From Streptomyces rimosus subsp. rimosus (GTDB lineage Bacteria; Actinomycetota; Actinomycetes; Streptomycetales; Streptomycetaceae), in the NCBI RefSeq assembly GCF_000720725.1, contig NZ_JOCQ01000034.1, forward strand, positions 35,763 through 99,762: DNA of 64,000 nt, given 5' to 3'. The position numbers were made by a program, and so were the translations under genes. Below, one piece after another: positions 25,118 to 36,182 of this stretch. The notes under the pieces are model-generated. The model was not told where the DNA came from. It ran no database searches and was given only the letters and a program-made list of their open reading frames with translations. Each line of letters opens with the position of its first letter. The stretch's first letter is position 1.

Positions 25118-26706
25118 GAGGCCGTGGAACTCCTTTCCCTGGCGCGCAGTTCGCGCCGCAGGATCTTGCCGGTGGCGGCGCGGGGCACGATCTCCGTGAA
25201 CTCCACCCGCCGTACCTTCTTGTACGGGGCGACCCGCCCGGCAACGTACGCGATGACGTCCTCCTCGGTGAGCCGGGCCCCCGCCTCGCCGCGCTGCCGT
25301 ACGACGTACGCCTTGGGGATCTCGTTGCCGTCCACGTCGGTGACGCCGATCACCGCGGCGTCCGCGATGCCGTCGTGGGCGAGCAGCACCGCTTCGAGAT
25401 CGGCCGGGGCGACCTGGTAGCCCTTGTATTTGATCAGCTCCTTGACGCGGTCGACGACGTGCAGCCAGCCGTCCGCGTCCACCCGCCCGATGTCGCCGGT
25501 GTGCAGCCAGCCGTCGGTGTCGATCATGGCGTCGGTCGCCGCGGGCCGGCCGAGGTAGCCCTTCATGACCTGCGGCCCGCGGATCAGGATCTCGCCGCTC
25601 TCCCCGGTGCCGAGGTCCTTGTCCGCGTCCAGGCAGCGGATGCGCATCTCGGTGCCGGGCAGCAGCTTGCCGACGGTGCCGGGCGGCGCGTCGGTGGCGC
25701 CCAGCGGTACGACGTGGGTGCCGGGCGACAGCTCGGTCATGCCGTACGCCTGCAGGACGGGCGGGATGCCCAGGCGCCGGGCGCAGGCGTCGGCGAGCCG
25801 GGCGTCCAGCGGGGCGGCGGCGCTGACGAGGTAGTCGAGCGAGGACAGGTCGTACTGGGTGACGGCCGGGTGCTTGGCGAGGGCCAGGACGATGGGCGGG
25901 GCCACGTACACCGCGTTGATCCGGTACTTCTCGATGGTGCGCAGGAAGTGTTCGAGGTCGAAGCGGGGCAGCACGACGACGGTGGAGCCGTTGCGCAGCG
26001 GGGAGTTCATCAGGGCGGTCAGGCCGTAGATATGGAAGAAGGGCAGCACGGCCAGTACGCGGTCGCCGGGGCCGCTGCCGATCAGCCGGTTGAGCTGGGC
26101 GAGGTTGGTGGCGAGGTTGCGGTGGGTGAGCATCACGCCCTTCGGGGTGCCGGTGGTGCCGGAGGAGTACGGCAGGACGGCCACGTCCCGGGCGGGATCG
26201 ACGGTGACGGCCGGTTCGGGCGCGGTGGAGGCGATCATGTCGCGTACGGAGCGGTGCCCCACGGCGCCGTCGCAGACGAACACCTCGGTGATGCCGCCCG
26301 CCTGCTCGGCGGCGCTGCGGGCGGTCTCCAGCAGCGGGGCGGCGGTGACGATCCAGTTGGCGCCGGAGTCGCGCAGCTGCTGGGCGAACTCCCCCGACGT
26401 GGACAGGGGGTGCACGGTCGTCACGGCGGCGCCGCAGCGCGAGGCGGCGTAGAAGACGGCCGGGTAGGCGAGGGTGTTGGGGCTGTGCAGCGCGAGCACG
26501 TCACCGGGGCAGACGCCCGCGTCGGCCAGCGCCGCGGCGATCCGGCGGGTGGCGCCGTCGAGCTCGGCGTAGCTGACCGTGGTGCCGTCCTGGCCGTCGA
26601 TCAGCGCGGGCAGGGCGGCGTGCGCGGTGGCCGACCGGCCCAGTACGGCTTCGTGGATCGGCAGGTCCACGGGCGCGACATCGGCGTACTGACTGTGAAA
26701 GACCAT
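25114..26706 (-). CDS. AMP-dependent acyl-CoA synthetase, 4-coumarate-CoA-ligase type (530 aa)
   Basis: Activates a carboxylic acid to its acyl-CoA via an acyl-AMP. Signature motifs are complete: the AMP-binding loop YSSGTTGTPKGVMLTHRN, VLAVLPFFHIYGLTALM, LQAYGMTELSPGTHVVP, GWLHTGDIGRVDADGWLHVVDR and the C-terminal Lys in PRAATGKILRREL. Start ATG 26706 (MVFHSQYADV) is chosen because GAGGGG lies 6 nt before it; an ATG 6 nt earlier overlaps that site. It supplies the substrate for the acyl-CoA dehydrogenase upstream in the operon. The C terminus ends ERSSTAS. Confidence 0.93.
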   Translation of the reverse strand: MVFHSQYADVAPVDLPIHEAVLGRSATAHAALPALIDGQDGTTVSYAELDGATRRIAAALADAGVCPGDVLALHSPNTLAYPAVFYAASRCGAAVTTVHPLSTSGEFAQQLRDSGANWIVTAAPLLETARSAAEQAGGITEVFVCDGAVGHRSVRDMIASTAPEPAVTVDPARDVAVLPYSSGTTGTPKGVMLTHRNLATNLAQLNRLIGSGPGDRVLAVLPFFHIYGLTALMNSPLRNGSTVVVLPRFDLEHFLRTIEKYRINAVYVAPPIVLALAKHPAVTQYDLSSLDYLVSAAAPLDARLADACARRLGIPPVLQAYGMTELSPGTHVVPLGATDAPPGTVGKLLPGTEMRIRCLDADKDLGTGESGEILIRGPQVMKGYLGRPAATDAMIDTDGWLHTGDIGRVDADGWLHVVDRVKELIKYKGYQVAPADLEAVLLAHDGIADAAVIGVTDVDGNEIPKAYVVRQRGEAGARLTEEDVIAYVAGRVAPYKKVRRVEFTEIVPRAATGKILRRELRARERSSTAS

Positions 26707-26780
26707 GGCCATCCCCTCAGCAGCGGCGCGCGCCCGGTGCCGGTACGGGCCGCGGGCGGGCGCCTGTCCGTGTGCGTGCA

Positions 26781-26825
26781 GCATCGCGGTTGCCGGTGCG
26801 GTTGTCAGTACGGCGACCGCGATGC
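26781..26825. terminator. Strong hairpin between acyl-CoA dehydrogenase and CoA ligase genes
   Basis: 15-nt arms (26781-26795 and 26811-26825, GCATCGCGGT... with one G-T wobble) and 15-nt loop, in the only large gap (146 bp) of the operon. It may attenuate or process the transcript, so the last three genes could have their own promoter. Confidence 0.6.
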
Positions 26826-26852
26826 CGCGCACGGCCGGACGGACCCGGGTGC

Positions 26853-28022
26853 TCAGTACGACTTCGGAAGCCCGAGGCTCTGGTGGGAGACGTAGTTGAG
26901 GATCATCTCCCGGCTGACCGGCGCGATCCGCGCGACGCGGGCCGCGGTGATCAGTGAGGCGAGGCCGTACTCGTGGGTCAGGCCGTTGCCGCCGAGGGTG
27001 TGCACCGCCTGGTCCACGGCCCTGACCGCGGCCTCGGCCGCCGCGTACTTGGCCATGTTGGCGGCCTCGCCCGCGCCCGTGTCGTCGCCCGCGTCGTACA
27101 GGTGGGCCGCTTTCTGCATCATCAGGCGGGCGAGTTCCAGCTCGATGTGCACCTGGGCGAGGGGGTGGGCGATGGCCTGGTGGGCGCCGATGGGCGCCTT
27201 CCAGACCTGGCGGGTACGGGCGTAGTCGACGGCCCGCTCGACCGCGTACCGGCCCATGCCGAGCGCGAAGGCGGCGGTCATGATGCGCTCCGGGTTGAGC
27301 CCGGCGAAGAGCTGGAGAAGGCCCGCGTCCTCTTCGCCGACGAGTGCGTCCGCAGGCAACCGCACATCGTCCAGCGTCAGCTCGAACTGCTTCTCCGGCG
27401 CGCCCAGCTCCATGGATATCCGGCTGCGCCCGAACCCGGGGGCATCGCGCGGCACGATGAACAGGCAGGCCTTGAGCTTGCCGGTGCGGGCGTCCTCCGT
27501 ACGGCCGACGATCAGCGTGGCGTCGGCGATGTCCACGCCCGAGATGAAGACCTTGCGCCCGTTGAGGACCCACTCGCCGGTGGCCGCGTCGCGGCGGGCC
27601 GTGGTGGTGATGCGGTGCGAGTTGGAGCCCGCGTCCGGTTCGGTGATGCCGAAGGCCATCTTGCGGGAGCCGTCGGCGAGGCCGGGCAGCCAGGCGCGCT
27701 TCTGTTCCTCCGTGCCGAAGCGGGCGATGACCGTGCCGCAGATGGCGGGCGAGACGACGAGCATGAGCAGCGGGCAGCCGGCCGCGCCCAGCTCCTCCAG
27801 CACGATGGAGAGTTCGGCGATGCCGCCGCCTCCGCCGCCGTACTCCTCCGGCAGGTTGACGCCCAGGTAGCCCAGCTTCGCGGCCTCCGCCCACAGCTCG
27901 TCGGTGTGCTTGCCCTCGGCGACGACGCGGGCGAAGTACTCGCGTCCGTAGCGCTTGCCGAGCGCGGCGACGGACGCGCGCAGGGCGCGGTGTTCCTCGG
28001 TCTCGATCACGGGGGTGCTCAC
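26853..28022 (-). CDS. Acyl-CoA dehydrogenase (389 aa)
   Basis: FAD-dependent alpha,beta-desaturation of an acyl-CoA. Family blocks: LGVNLPEEYGGGGGGIAELSIVLEELG, MAFGITEPDAGSNSHRITTTA (FAD-binding strand), VLNGRKVFISGVDIADATLIVG, RQVWKAPIGAHQAIAHPLAQVHIELELARL and GGNGLTHEYGLASLITAARVARI near the C terminus. The usual catalytic base Glu is probably in that last block (THEYG). GTG 28022 is preferred over the earlier in-frame ATG because GAAGGAG precedes it at 5-6 nt. The operon context (carboxylase, ligase) suggests a branched or unsaturated substrate. Confidence 0.93.
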   Translation of the reverse strand: MSTPVIETEEHRALRASVAALGKRYGREYFARVVAEGKHTDELWAEAAKLGYLGVNLPEEYGGGGGGIAELSIVLEELGAAGCPLLMLVVSPAICGTVIARFGTEEQKRAWLPGLADGSRKMAFGITEPDAGSNSHRITTTARRDAATGEWVLNGRKVFISGVDIADATLIVGRTEDARTGKLKACLFIVPRDAPGFGRSRISMELGAPEKQFELTLDDVRLPADALVGEEDAGLLQLFAGLNPERIMTAAFALGMGRYAVERAVDYARTRQVWKAPIGAHQAIAHPLAQVHIELELARLMMQKAAHLYDAGDDTGAGEAANMAKYAAAEAAVRAVDQAVHTLGGNGLTHEYGLASLITAARVARIAPVSREMILNYVSHQSLGLPKSY

Positions 28023-28048
28023 GGGGACTCCTTCGAGGGGGAGCGCCG

Positions 28049-29947
28049 TCATGCGGTGACGACGGCCAGCGGCGTGCCCACCTCGACCTGCTGTCCGGCC
28101 TTGACGTGCAGGGCGGTCAGCGTGCCGGAGGCGGGTGCGGTGATCTTGTGTTCCATCTTCATGGCTTCGAGCCAGAGCAGCGGAGCACCGGCCTCCACCC
28201 GGTCGCCCTCGGCCAGGCCGTCCGCCACGCGTACGACGGTGCCGGGCATGGGGGCGAGCAGCGAGCCGGGTTCGGTGCGCGCGGCGGGGTCGGGGAAGCG
28301 GGGCAGGGCGGTGAGGGTGCGGGAGCCCACGGCGGAGTCGACATAGACCTGGTCGCCGTGGCGGGTGACGGTGAACTCTCGCCGTACGCCGTCCACTTCG
28401 AGGACGACGCGGCCGGGTACGGACTGGACGAGCCGCACGCCGGGGAAGTCTTCGGCGTACAGCCCGTCCCGGCCCAGCCGGTAGCGGATCGCGTGCTCGG
28501 TCCCGCCGCATGCGTACGTCTTGGTCTGCGGCTGCGACGGTACGTTGCGGAAGCCGCCGAAGCGGGACCGGCCGTGTGCGTCGGCGAGGGCGGCGGCCAG
28601 CGCGCACAGGCCGGTGACCGTCGCGTCCGGTGCCGCCGTGAGGGCGTCGAGATGGCGGTCGTAGAAGCCGGTGTCCAGGCCGGTCGCGGTGGCGAACTCG
28701 GGGTGGCGCAGGGACCGTACGAGCAGGTCGCGGTTGGTGACCGGCCCGTGCACCCGGGCCCGTTCCAGCGCGCCTGCCAGCTTCCGTACGGCCTCGGCGC
28801 GGCCCGGCGCCCAGGCAATGACCTTGGCGAGCATCGGGTCGTAGTGGACGCCGATGACGCCGCCGTCGGCCACGCCGGAATCGAGGCGGACGCCGTCGGG
28901 CACGGCGAGGTGGTGCAACGTCCCGGTCTGCGGCTGCCAGCCCGCCGCCGGGTCCTCCGCGTACAGCCGGGCCTCGACGGCGTGCCCGCGCGGCGCGGGC
29001 GGCTCGCCCGGCAGTGCCTCACCCTCGGCCACCCGCAGCTGGAGCGCAACGAGATCCACGCCGTACACGGCCTCGGTGACCGGGTGCTCGACCTGGAGGC
29101 GGGTGTTCATCTCCAGGAAGTGGGCGTGGCCGGTGGCGGAGACGAGGAATTCGACGGTGCCCGCGCCGCGGTAGCCGATGGTGCGGGCGGCGTCGGCGGC
29201 GGCCGTGTGCAGGGTGGCGCGCAGTGCGTCGGAGAGGCCGGGTGCGGGGGCCTCCTCGATGACCTTCTGGTGGCGGCGCTGGAGGGAGCAGTCGCGGGTG
29301 CCGAGGGTCCAGACCGTGCCGTGCGCGTCGGCGAGGACCTGCACCTCGACGTGCCGCCCGCCGACGACGTACGGCTCGGCGAAGACCTCGCCGTCCCCGA
29401 ACGCCGCCGCGGCCTCGGCCCGCGCCGCCGCCAGCTCCCCCGGCAGGTCGTTCAGGTCCCGTACGACACGCATCCCGCGACCGCCGCCGCCCGCCGCCGC
29501 CTTCACCAGCAGCGGCAGGTCGGCGGCGGTGGCCAGGGCCGGGTCGACGGGGGCGAGCAGCGGCACCCCGGCCGCCGCCATCAGCTCCTTGGCGCGCGTC
29601 TTGGAGGCCATTGCCTCGATGGCGGCGGGCGGCGGTCCGACCCAGGTCAGGCCCGCGTCGGCGACGGCCGCGGCGAAGCCGGCGTGCTCGGAGAGGAAGC
29701 CGTAGCCGGGGTGGACGGCGTCGGCTCCGGCGGCGTGCGCGGCCTTCACGATCAGGTCGCCGCGCAGGTAGGTGTCGGCGGGGGCGCTGCCCGGCAGGCG
29801 TACGGCGGCGTCGGCCTCGCGGACGTGCGGCGCGTCGGCGTCCGCGTCGGAGTACACGGCCACCGTGGCGATGCCCAGCTCCCGGCAGGTGCGGAAGACG
29901 CGGCGGGCGATCTCGCCACGGTTGGCGACGAGGAGGGAAGAGATCAC
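28049..29947 (-). CDS. Acyl-CoA carboxylase alpha subunit: biotin carboxylase plus BCCP (632 aa)
   Basis: ATP-grasp biotin carboxylase (residues 1-445: SSLLVANRGEIARRVFRTCRELG; VKAAAGGGGRGMRVV nucleotide loop; HFLEMNTRLQVEHPVTEAVYGVDLV) joined to a C-terminal biotinyl carrier domain with AMKMEH, where Lys597 carries biotin. The length and layout match the AccA/MccA-type subunits. It partners with the carboxyltransferase encoded 7 nt upstream in the operon (29955). The substrate could be methylcrotonyl-, geranyl- or propionyl-CoA; the neighbouring AtuA-like gene favours an unsaturated branched acyl-CoA (inference). Confidence 0.95.
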   Translation of the reverse strand: MISSLLVANRGEIARRVFRTCRELGIATVAVYSDADADAPHVREADAAVRLPGSAPADTYLRGDLIVKAAHAAGADAVHPGYGFLSEHAGFAAAVADAGLTWVGPPPAAIEAMASKTRAKELMAAAGVPLLAPVDPALATAADLPLLVKAAAGGGGRGMRVVRDLNDLPGELAAARAEAAAAFGDGEVFAEPYVVGGRHVEVQVLADAHGTVWTLGTRDCSLQRRHQKVIEEAPAPGLSDALRATLHTAAADAARTIGYRGAGTVEFLVSATGHAHFLEMNTRLQVEHPVTEAVYGVDLVALQLRVAEGEALPGEPPAPRGHAVEARLYAEDPAAGWQPQTGTLHHLAVPDGVRLDSGVADGGVIGVHYDPMLAKVIAWAPGRAEAVRKLAGALERARVHGPVTNRDLLVRSLRHPEFATATGLDTGFYDRHLDALTAAPDATVTGLCALAAALADAHGRSRFGGFRNVPSQPQTKTYACGGTEHAIRYRLGRDGLYAEDFPGVRLVQSVPGRVVLEVDGVRREFTVTRHGDQVYVDSAVGSRTLTALPRFPDPAARTEPGSLLAPMPGTVVRVADGLAEGDRVEAGAPLLWLEAMKMEHKITAPASGTLTALHVKAGQQVEVGTPLAVVTA

Positions 29948-29954
29948 GGGTTCC

Positions 29955-31549
<1,595 letters not shown>

Positions 31550-31553
<4 letters not shown>

Positions 31554-33262
31554 AGCAGTACCTCCGGTATGTCCAGGTGGCGGGCGCGCAGCCACTCCCC
31601 CACGGCCTTGGCCTGCGGGTCGAAGCGGGCCTGCGCGGCGACGCCCGCGCCGAGCAGGCCGTCGATCACGAAGTTGAGGGAGCGCAGGTTGGGCAGGACG
31701 TGGCGGGTGACGGGCAGGCCGGCGGCCTCGGGGAGGAGTTCGCGCAGGCGGTCGGCGGTCAGCTCGTGGGCCAGCCAGCGCCAGGCGGCGTCCGTACGGG
31801 CCCAGACGCCGACGTTGGCCGAGCCGCCCTTGTCGCCGCTGCGGGCACCGGCGACCAGGCCGAGGGGCGCACGGCGGAACGTGCCGTCATGGGTGGGCGG
31901 TTCGGGGAGCGGAGGCTCGGCGAGCGGTGTGAACTCACGGGTTTCCGCAGGTGGGGGCAGTTCGGTGCGGCTGCCGTCCGGGAGTACGGCGATGTGCGGT
32001 ACGTCCGCGGCGGCCACGTACTCCGCTTCAAAGATCCCGTACGGCTCGCCCTTGCCCGGCGGCGCCGTCATGTGAAAGCCGGGAACGCTCCCGAGCGCCA
32101 GCTCGACAGCCGCCCCACTCACCACCCTCCCCACCGCGTCCTGGTCGGCGTCCCGCACGACCAGCCGCAGCAGGGCGCTCGCCTCCTCCTGTACGGCGGC
32201 GTCCGGGTGGTCGGTCCGCGCCAGCGTCCATTCCGCGGAGGCCGGGCGGCGCTCGGCCGCGTCGAAGGCCGCCTCCATCTGCTCCCGTACGAGGGCGGCC
32301 TTGGCCTCGATGTCGAGGCCGGTCAGCACGAACGTGACCGCGTTGCGCCAGCCGCCGAGGCGGGTCAGGCCCACTTTCAGCGTCGGCGGCGGGGCCTCGC
32401 CGCGTACGCCGTCGATACGGACCCGGTCGGTGCCGTCCTGAGTCAGCCGTACGGTGTCCAGCCGCGCCGTCACGTCCGGGCCCGCGTAGCGCGCGCCGGC
32501 CGTCTCGTAGAGGAGCTGGGCGGTGACGGTGCCGACGGTGACCGCGCCGCCCGTGCCCGGGTGCTTGGTGATCACCGAGGAGCCGTCGGCGGCGATCTCG
32601 GCGAGGGGGAAGCCGGGATGGCGCAGGGTGTTGGCGTCGTGGTCGGTGAAGAAGGAGTAGTTGCCGCCGGTGGCCTGGGTGCCGCACTCCAGGACGTGGC
32701 CCGCGACAACCGCGCCCGCCAGCCGGTCGTGGTCCGTGGACGCCCAGCCGAAGTGGGCCGCCGCGGCCCCGCTGACCAGGGCGGCGTCGGTGACCCGGCC
32801 GGTCACCACCACGTCGGCGCCGGCGCGCAGGCACGCGGTGATGCCCTCGCCGCCGAGATAGGCGTTGGCGGTCAGTACGCCCTCGCGGCCGGCGTACCGG
32901 GGCATGAGGTCGTCGCCCTCCACGTGCGCCACCCGGACCGGGACGCCGATCCGGTCGGCCAGCGCCCGTATGGAGTCCGCGAGTCCGGCGGGGTTGAGGC
33001 CCCCGGCGTTGGTGACGATGCGCACGCCGCGCTCGACGGCCAGGCCGAGGGTGTCCTCCAACTGCCGCAGAAACGTCTTCGCATAGCCGCGCGCGGGATC
33101 CTTGAGGCGGTCGCGGCCGAGGATGAGCATGGTCAGTTCGGCGAGGTAGTCGCCGGTGAGGATGTCGAGCGGGCCGCCGGTCAGCATCTCGCGTACGGCG
33201 TCGAAGCGGTCGCCGTAGAAGCCGGAGGCGTTGCCGACGCGCAGCACGCCGCCGCCGGTCAC
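31550..33262 (-). CDS. AtuA-like (DUF1446) acyclic terpene utilisation family protein (570 aa)
   Basis: The N-terminal domain (residues 1-450) is DUF1446: LRVGNASGFYGDRFDAVREMLTGGPLDILTGDYLAELTMLIL, GVRIVTNAGGLNP, GRVTDAALVSGAAAAHFGW and ECGTQATGGNYSFF. A C-terminal AtuA ferredoxin-fold-like domain follows (about 465-560: LVAGARSGDKGGSANVGVWAR). In Pseudomonas, AtuA belongs to the citronellol/geraniol catabolic operon; its biochemical role is unsettled. GTG 33262 overlaps the upstream gene by 4 nt. This is the strongest hint to the operon's substrate class. Confidence 0.9.
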
Positions 33263-34065
33263 CGGGCGCCCCGCCCGCCCGGCTCCCTCCCCTTGCCGGG
33301 CGGCCCGGCGAACGCCTGGGCGATGTCCAGCCAGCGGTCCGCGTCCGCGCCGTCGGCCCGTACGTCCACGTCGTCGCGGTGTGCGCGCTGCGTCACCAGC
33401 AGGCAGAAGCCCAGGGCATCGCCGGTCACCCGCTGCGCCGCGCCCTCCGGGCCGTACGTCCAGGTGCCGCCGCCGGGGGCGCGCAGTTCGACGCGGAACT
33501 CCTCGGCCGGAGCGGGGAGCCCGTTGGCCACGTACGCGAAGTCCCGCGCGCGCACGCCGATGCGGGCCACGTGCCGCAGCCGCGCGGTGGGCTCCCGCCG
33601 TACGCCCAGCGTGTCGGCGATGTCCTGGCCGTGCGCCCAGGTCTCCATCAGCCGCCCCGTGGCCATGGAGGCGGTGCTCATCGATGTCGCGAACCACGGC
33701 ATCTTGTCCCGCGTGGTCCGGGTGGCCAGGGCCTCGTACAGCTCGCCCCGGACCGCCCGCCAGCGGGCGAGCAGCTGCTCGGGCGGCGCCTGCGCTTCCT
33801 GTCGCGCGCCCTCGTCGACGAAGGTCGCGGGTGAGGCAAGGGCCCGCTGGGCCGCTTTCTCGAAAGCGGCGGGGTCGGTGGCGGACAGCAGGGCCTGCCG
33901 GTCGGTCCAGGCGAGGTGCCCGATCTGGTGGGCGATCGTCCAGCCCGCGGCCGGTGTCGGCTCCGCCCACCGCCCCGGCGCCAGCCCGCCGACCAGCGCG
34001 TCGAGCGCGTCCCCTTCATCCCTCAGGTCCGCCAGTACTGCCGGTACGGCGTCGGCGTCGGACAC
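33259..34065 (-). CDS. TIGR03084-type metal-binding DinB-fold protein (268 aa)
   Basis: First gene of the operon. The mycothiol-dependent maleylpyruvate isomerase N-terminal fold is seen in residues 5-180: VLADLRDEGDALDALVGGLAP, GWTIAHQIGHLAWTDRQALL (metal-binding His pair) and LMETWAHGQDIADTLGV (the third ligand region). A C-terminal wHTH-like/SCP-type tail follows (FRVELRAPGGGTWTYGP; GDALGFCLLVTQRAHRDDV). It probably uses mycothiol or a metal to process an operon intermediate. GTG 34065 has GGGGAG 7 nt upstream; the stop overlaps the AtuA-like gene. Confidence 0.88.
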   Translation of the reverse strand: MSDADAVPAVLADLRDEGDALDALVGGLAPGRWAEPTPAAGWTIAHQIGHLAWTDRQALLSATDPAAFEKAAQRALASPATFVDEGARQEAQAPPEQLLARWRAVRGELYEALATRTTRDKMPWFATSMSTASMATGRLMETWAHGQDIADTLGVRREPTARLRHVARIGVRARDFAYVANGLPAPAEEFRVELRAPGGGTWTYGPEGAAQRVTGDALGFCLLVTQRAHRDDVDVRADGADADRWLDIAQAFAGPPGKGREPGGRGAR

Positions 34066-34889
34066 GCGGCACTCCCCTCGTCGGCCATCTGCCGTACGGG
34101 CAGGGCACGTTGGCTGATGCGGTGCGGGTACCGAGCGTGGCAGCGCGGGGAGAAACAATCAAGCACGCCTGCATGATTTTTCCCGGAGGGACGCGGGGTC
34201 ACCTTGCGGGTACCTCAGAGCCGAAGCGTTCGAGACGCCGAGCCCGGAAGCGCCACACCGCCCCCGAGTCACGCACAGTTCAGCGGACGCACAGTTCAGC
34301 GCCAGCCACGGGCGTGATCGAGATTCGGCCACAATCAAAGACGCACCCTGATCTTCTTCATTTCCCCCTTCCGCTCATGCCAAGATTTGGAATCGAACGC
34401 GGTTACGCCGCATCTCACCGGGGGGCAGGTCGACCGGAGCGTTCGGAAACTCATTGAGACAGCGGACGGCAGGTCTTGGAATCATTTGAAGGTCGAACGG
34501 TGACCCCGGCCCCGGTTGCAAGGGCCGACGATTCCCGAGGCACCGGCAAGTCAACACCTCGGCAGCCCGCTCGGGAGAATCCCGGAGCCCACCGCACAAG
34601 GCACCCTTGGCCGACTTCTGTCCGCGCGATAGCCACCTGAACTTGCCCAGGTCGCACGTGACCGAGAGGCATTCCGCATAAGGAACGTGCAGCGTCACGG
34701 ATGACCGGCATTCTCAGCATTCGACCACTTCATAACCGCGTCGGCATATAAGGGCCGCATCGCGGAGTGAACAACTCCGAGCGAGGCGGCGGCATACGGG
34801 GCTGATCAATCGGTCAGTTACGACTGGAGCCCGTATTGGTACGAGGCCAGGGCGATTCGCCCCGTCGGCCGCGGGCACAAGGAGGTTGA
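34066..34889. other. 824-bp non-coding region with lower GC, probable insertion boundary
   Basis: GC content drops visibly (patches such as CTTCTTCATTTCC and CATATAAGG). It holds a 15-bp direct repeat, ACGCACAGTTCAGCG, at 34271-34285 and 34287-34301. Open frames here lack ribosome sites and Streptomyces codon use. It supplies the promoters of the acyl-CoA operon (left) and the ABC cluster (right), and probably marks where the accessory ABC cluster entered the chromosome. I found no tRNA or integrase. Confidence 0.5.
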
Positions 34890-36182
34890 GTGCGGCTCTG
34901 GAGCCGGGTCCGTACCAGTAGCGCACTGTGGGCGGCACCATTCGTCGCGGCTATTCCGCTGCTTTACTACATCGGCGGTGCCGGCAAACCGGTGGGAGAG
35001 GTGTACGAGTACGCCCCCACAGTCGTCTCCGCGCCTTTGTATGCGGCCTATGCCTTCGCCTACGCGGCCGTCGCGGCGCTGGCGGCGTGGGAGGGCGGCA
35101 GGTTGAAGGAAGCGGGTGTCTGGCGGCTGGCTCCAGCCCGCAGTCGGTACCGGATCGCCGTCGGCGCGTTGTGGCCGGTGGTTGTTCTGGGCTGGCTGAC
35201 CGTGATCCTTCCGGTCGTCGTGGCCCTCGTCGACTACGGGGTGTGGCCCACCGGGCCGAGCCTGCGGCCGGTGTGGCTGGCCATGGTGATGTGCCTGGCG
35301 CACGCCGTGATCGGTTTCGCCGTCGGGCAACGGGTGCCCAAGGCCATCGCCGCTCCGGTGCTGGCCATCGGCGTATGGGTGGTGGTCAGTTACAGCGTCA
35401 CCCTCGATCCTGCGTGGCTGCGCAACGTCTCCGGCGCGTTCTTCAACAAGTTGATGCTCGGGGAAGCCGTCCCGTACCGGGTGCTGCTCCCTCATGTCCT
35501 GCTGACCGGCAGCATCGCGCTGGCGCTCGCCCTGGGGTGGGCGCGCCTGGGCAAGGCCGTCCTGCGTATGGTCCTGGCTCTCGCGGTGATCGCCGCCGGC
35601 AGCGGGACCGCATGTGCGATGGCCGCTGACTGGGGCTACACCCCGCCTCTCCTGGCCGACCAGGCGCCCATGGCCTGTTCCGGCAGCGCACCACGGGTGT
35701 GCGTTCCGCGGACGCTGGGTGGCGTCCTGAAGCCGGCGCAACGCGAAGTGTCCGAGGTGATCAAAGCGTTCGGCGCCGCGGGAGTCGGACTCGCCCCCGC
35801 GCTGGTCAGTGACAGCCTCACCCAGGGGCGCCAGGCGGGCGAGCGGCCCTCCACGGCGCGCACCTGGCGGCCGCCGCTCACCGCCGCAGCGCGGGAAGGC
35901 CAGCTGCGCTACGCGGTCACCGTGGCAGCCGTCGTTCCCCCGTGCCTGCGTCCCGACCCGGCACGGATGCTGGCCGCGACACTGTGGGCGACCGGCCTCA
36001 CCGGAACCCAGCGCGACCTACGCAAGGATGTCGTCACCAACAGCACGGGCGCACCCGATGAGATGGCCGTACGGGACCGGGCCGAACAGGCCTACCTCAA
36101 GGCCCGGACGCTGCCCGAGGACGAACAGGCGACGTGGTACCGGGCGACGCTGCGCGCCGCCTGCCCAGCAGGCTCGCCATGA
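34890..36182 (+). CDS. Multi-pass membrane protein, putative ABC permease with soluble C-terminal domain (430 aa)
   Basis: Six hydrophobic segments in residues 1-245, for example SALWAAPFVAAIPLLYYIGGAG, AYAFAYAAVAALAAWEGG, ALWPVVVLGWLTVILPVVVALV and HVLLTGSIALALALGWA. A soluble part of about 180 residues follows, with CSGSAPRVCVPRTLGG. It resembles the Streptomyces permease family now labelled DUF7224, but that assignment is from memory. GTG 34890 has AAGGAGG 4 nt upstream. It overlaps the next membrane gene by 4 nt (ATGA). With 36179 and 36778 it forms a three-gene ABC exporter. Confidence 0.85.
   Translation: MRLWSRVRTSSALWAAPFVAAIPLLYYIGGAGKPVGEVYEYAPTVVSAPLYAAYAFAYAAVAALAAWEGGRLKEAGVWRLAPARSRYRIAVGALWPVVVLGWLTVILPVVVALVDYGVWPTGPSLRPVWLAMVMCLAHAVIGFAVGQRVPKAIAAPVLAIGVWVVVSYSVTLDPAWLRNVSGAFFNKLMLGEAVPYRVLLPHVLLTGSIALALALGWARLGKAVLRMVLALAVIAAGSGTACAMAADWGYTPPLLADQAPMACSGSAPRVCVPRTLGGVLKPAQREVSEVIKAFGAAGVGLAPALVSDSLTQGRQAGERPSTARTWRPPLTAAAREGQLRYAVTVAAVVPPCLRPDPARMLAATLWATGLTGTQRDLRKDVVTNSTGAPDEMAVRDRAEQAYLKARTLPEDEQATWYRATLRAACPAGSP

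Noticed and set aside
34375..34720. Minus-strand open frames in the low-GC gap, considered as small DUF397-like proteins
   Set aside because: No Shine-Dalgarno, no DUF397 signature residues, and codon third positions do not show the expected GC bias.
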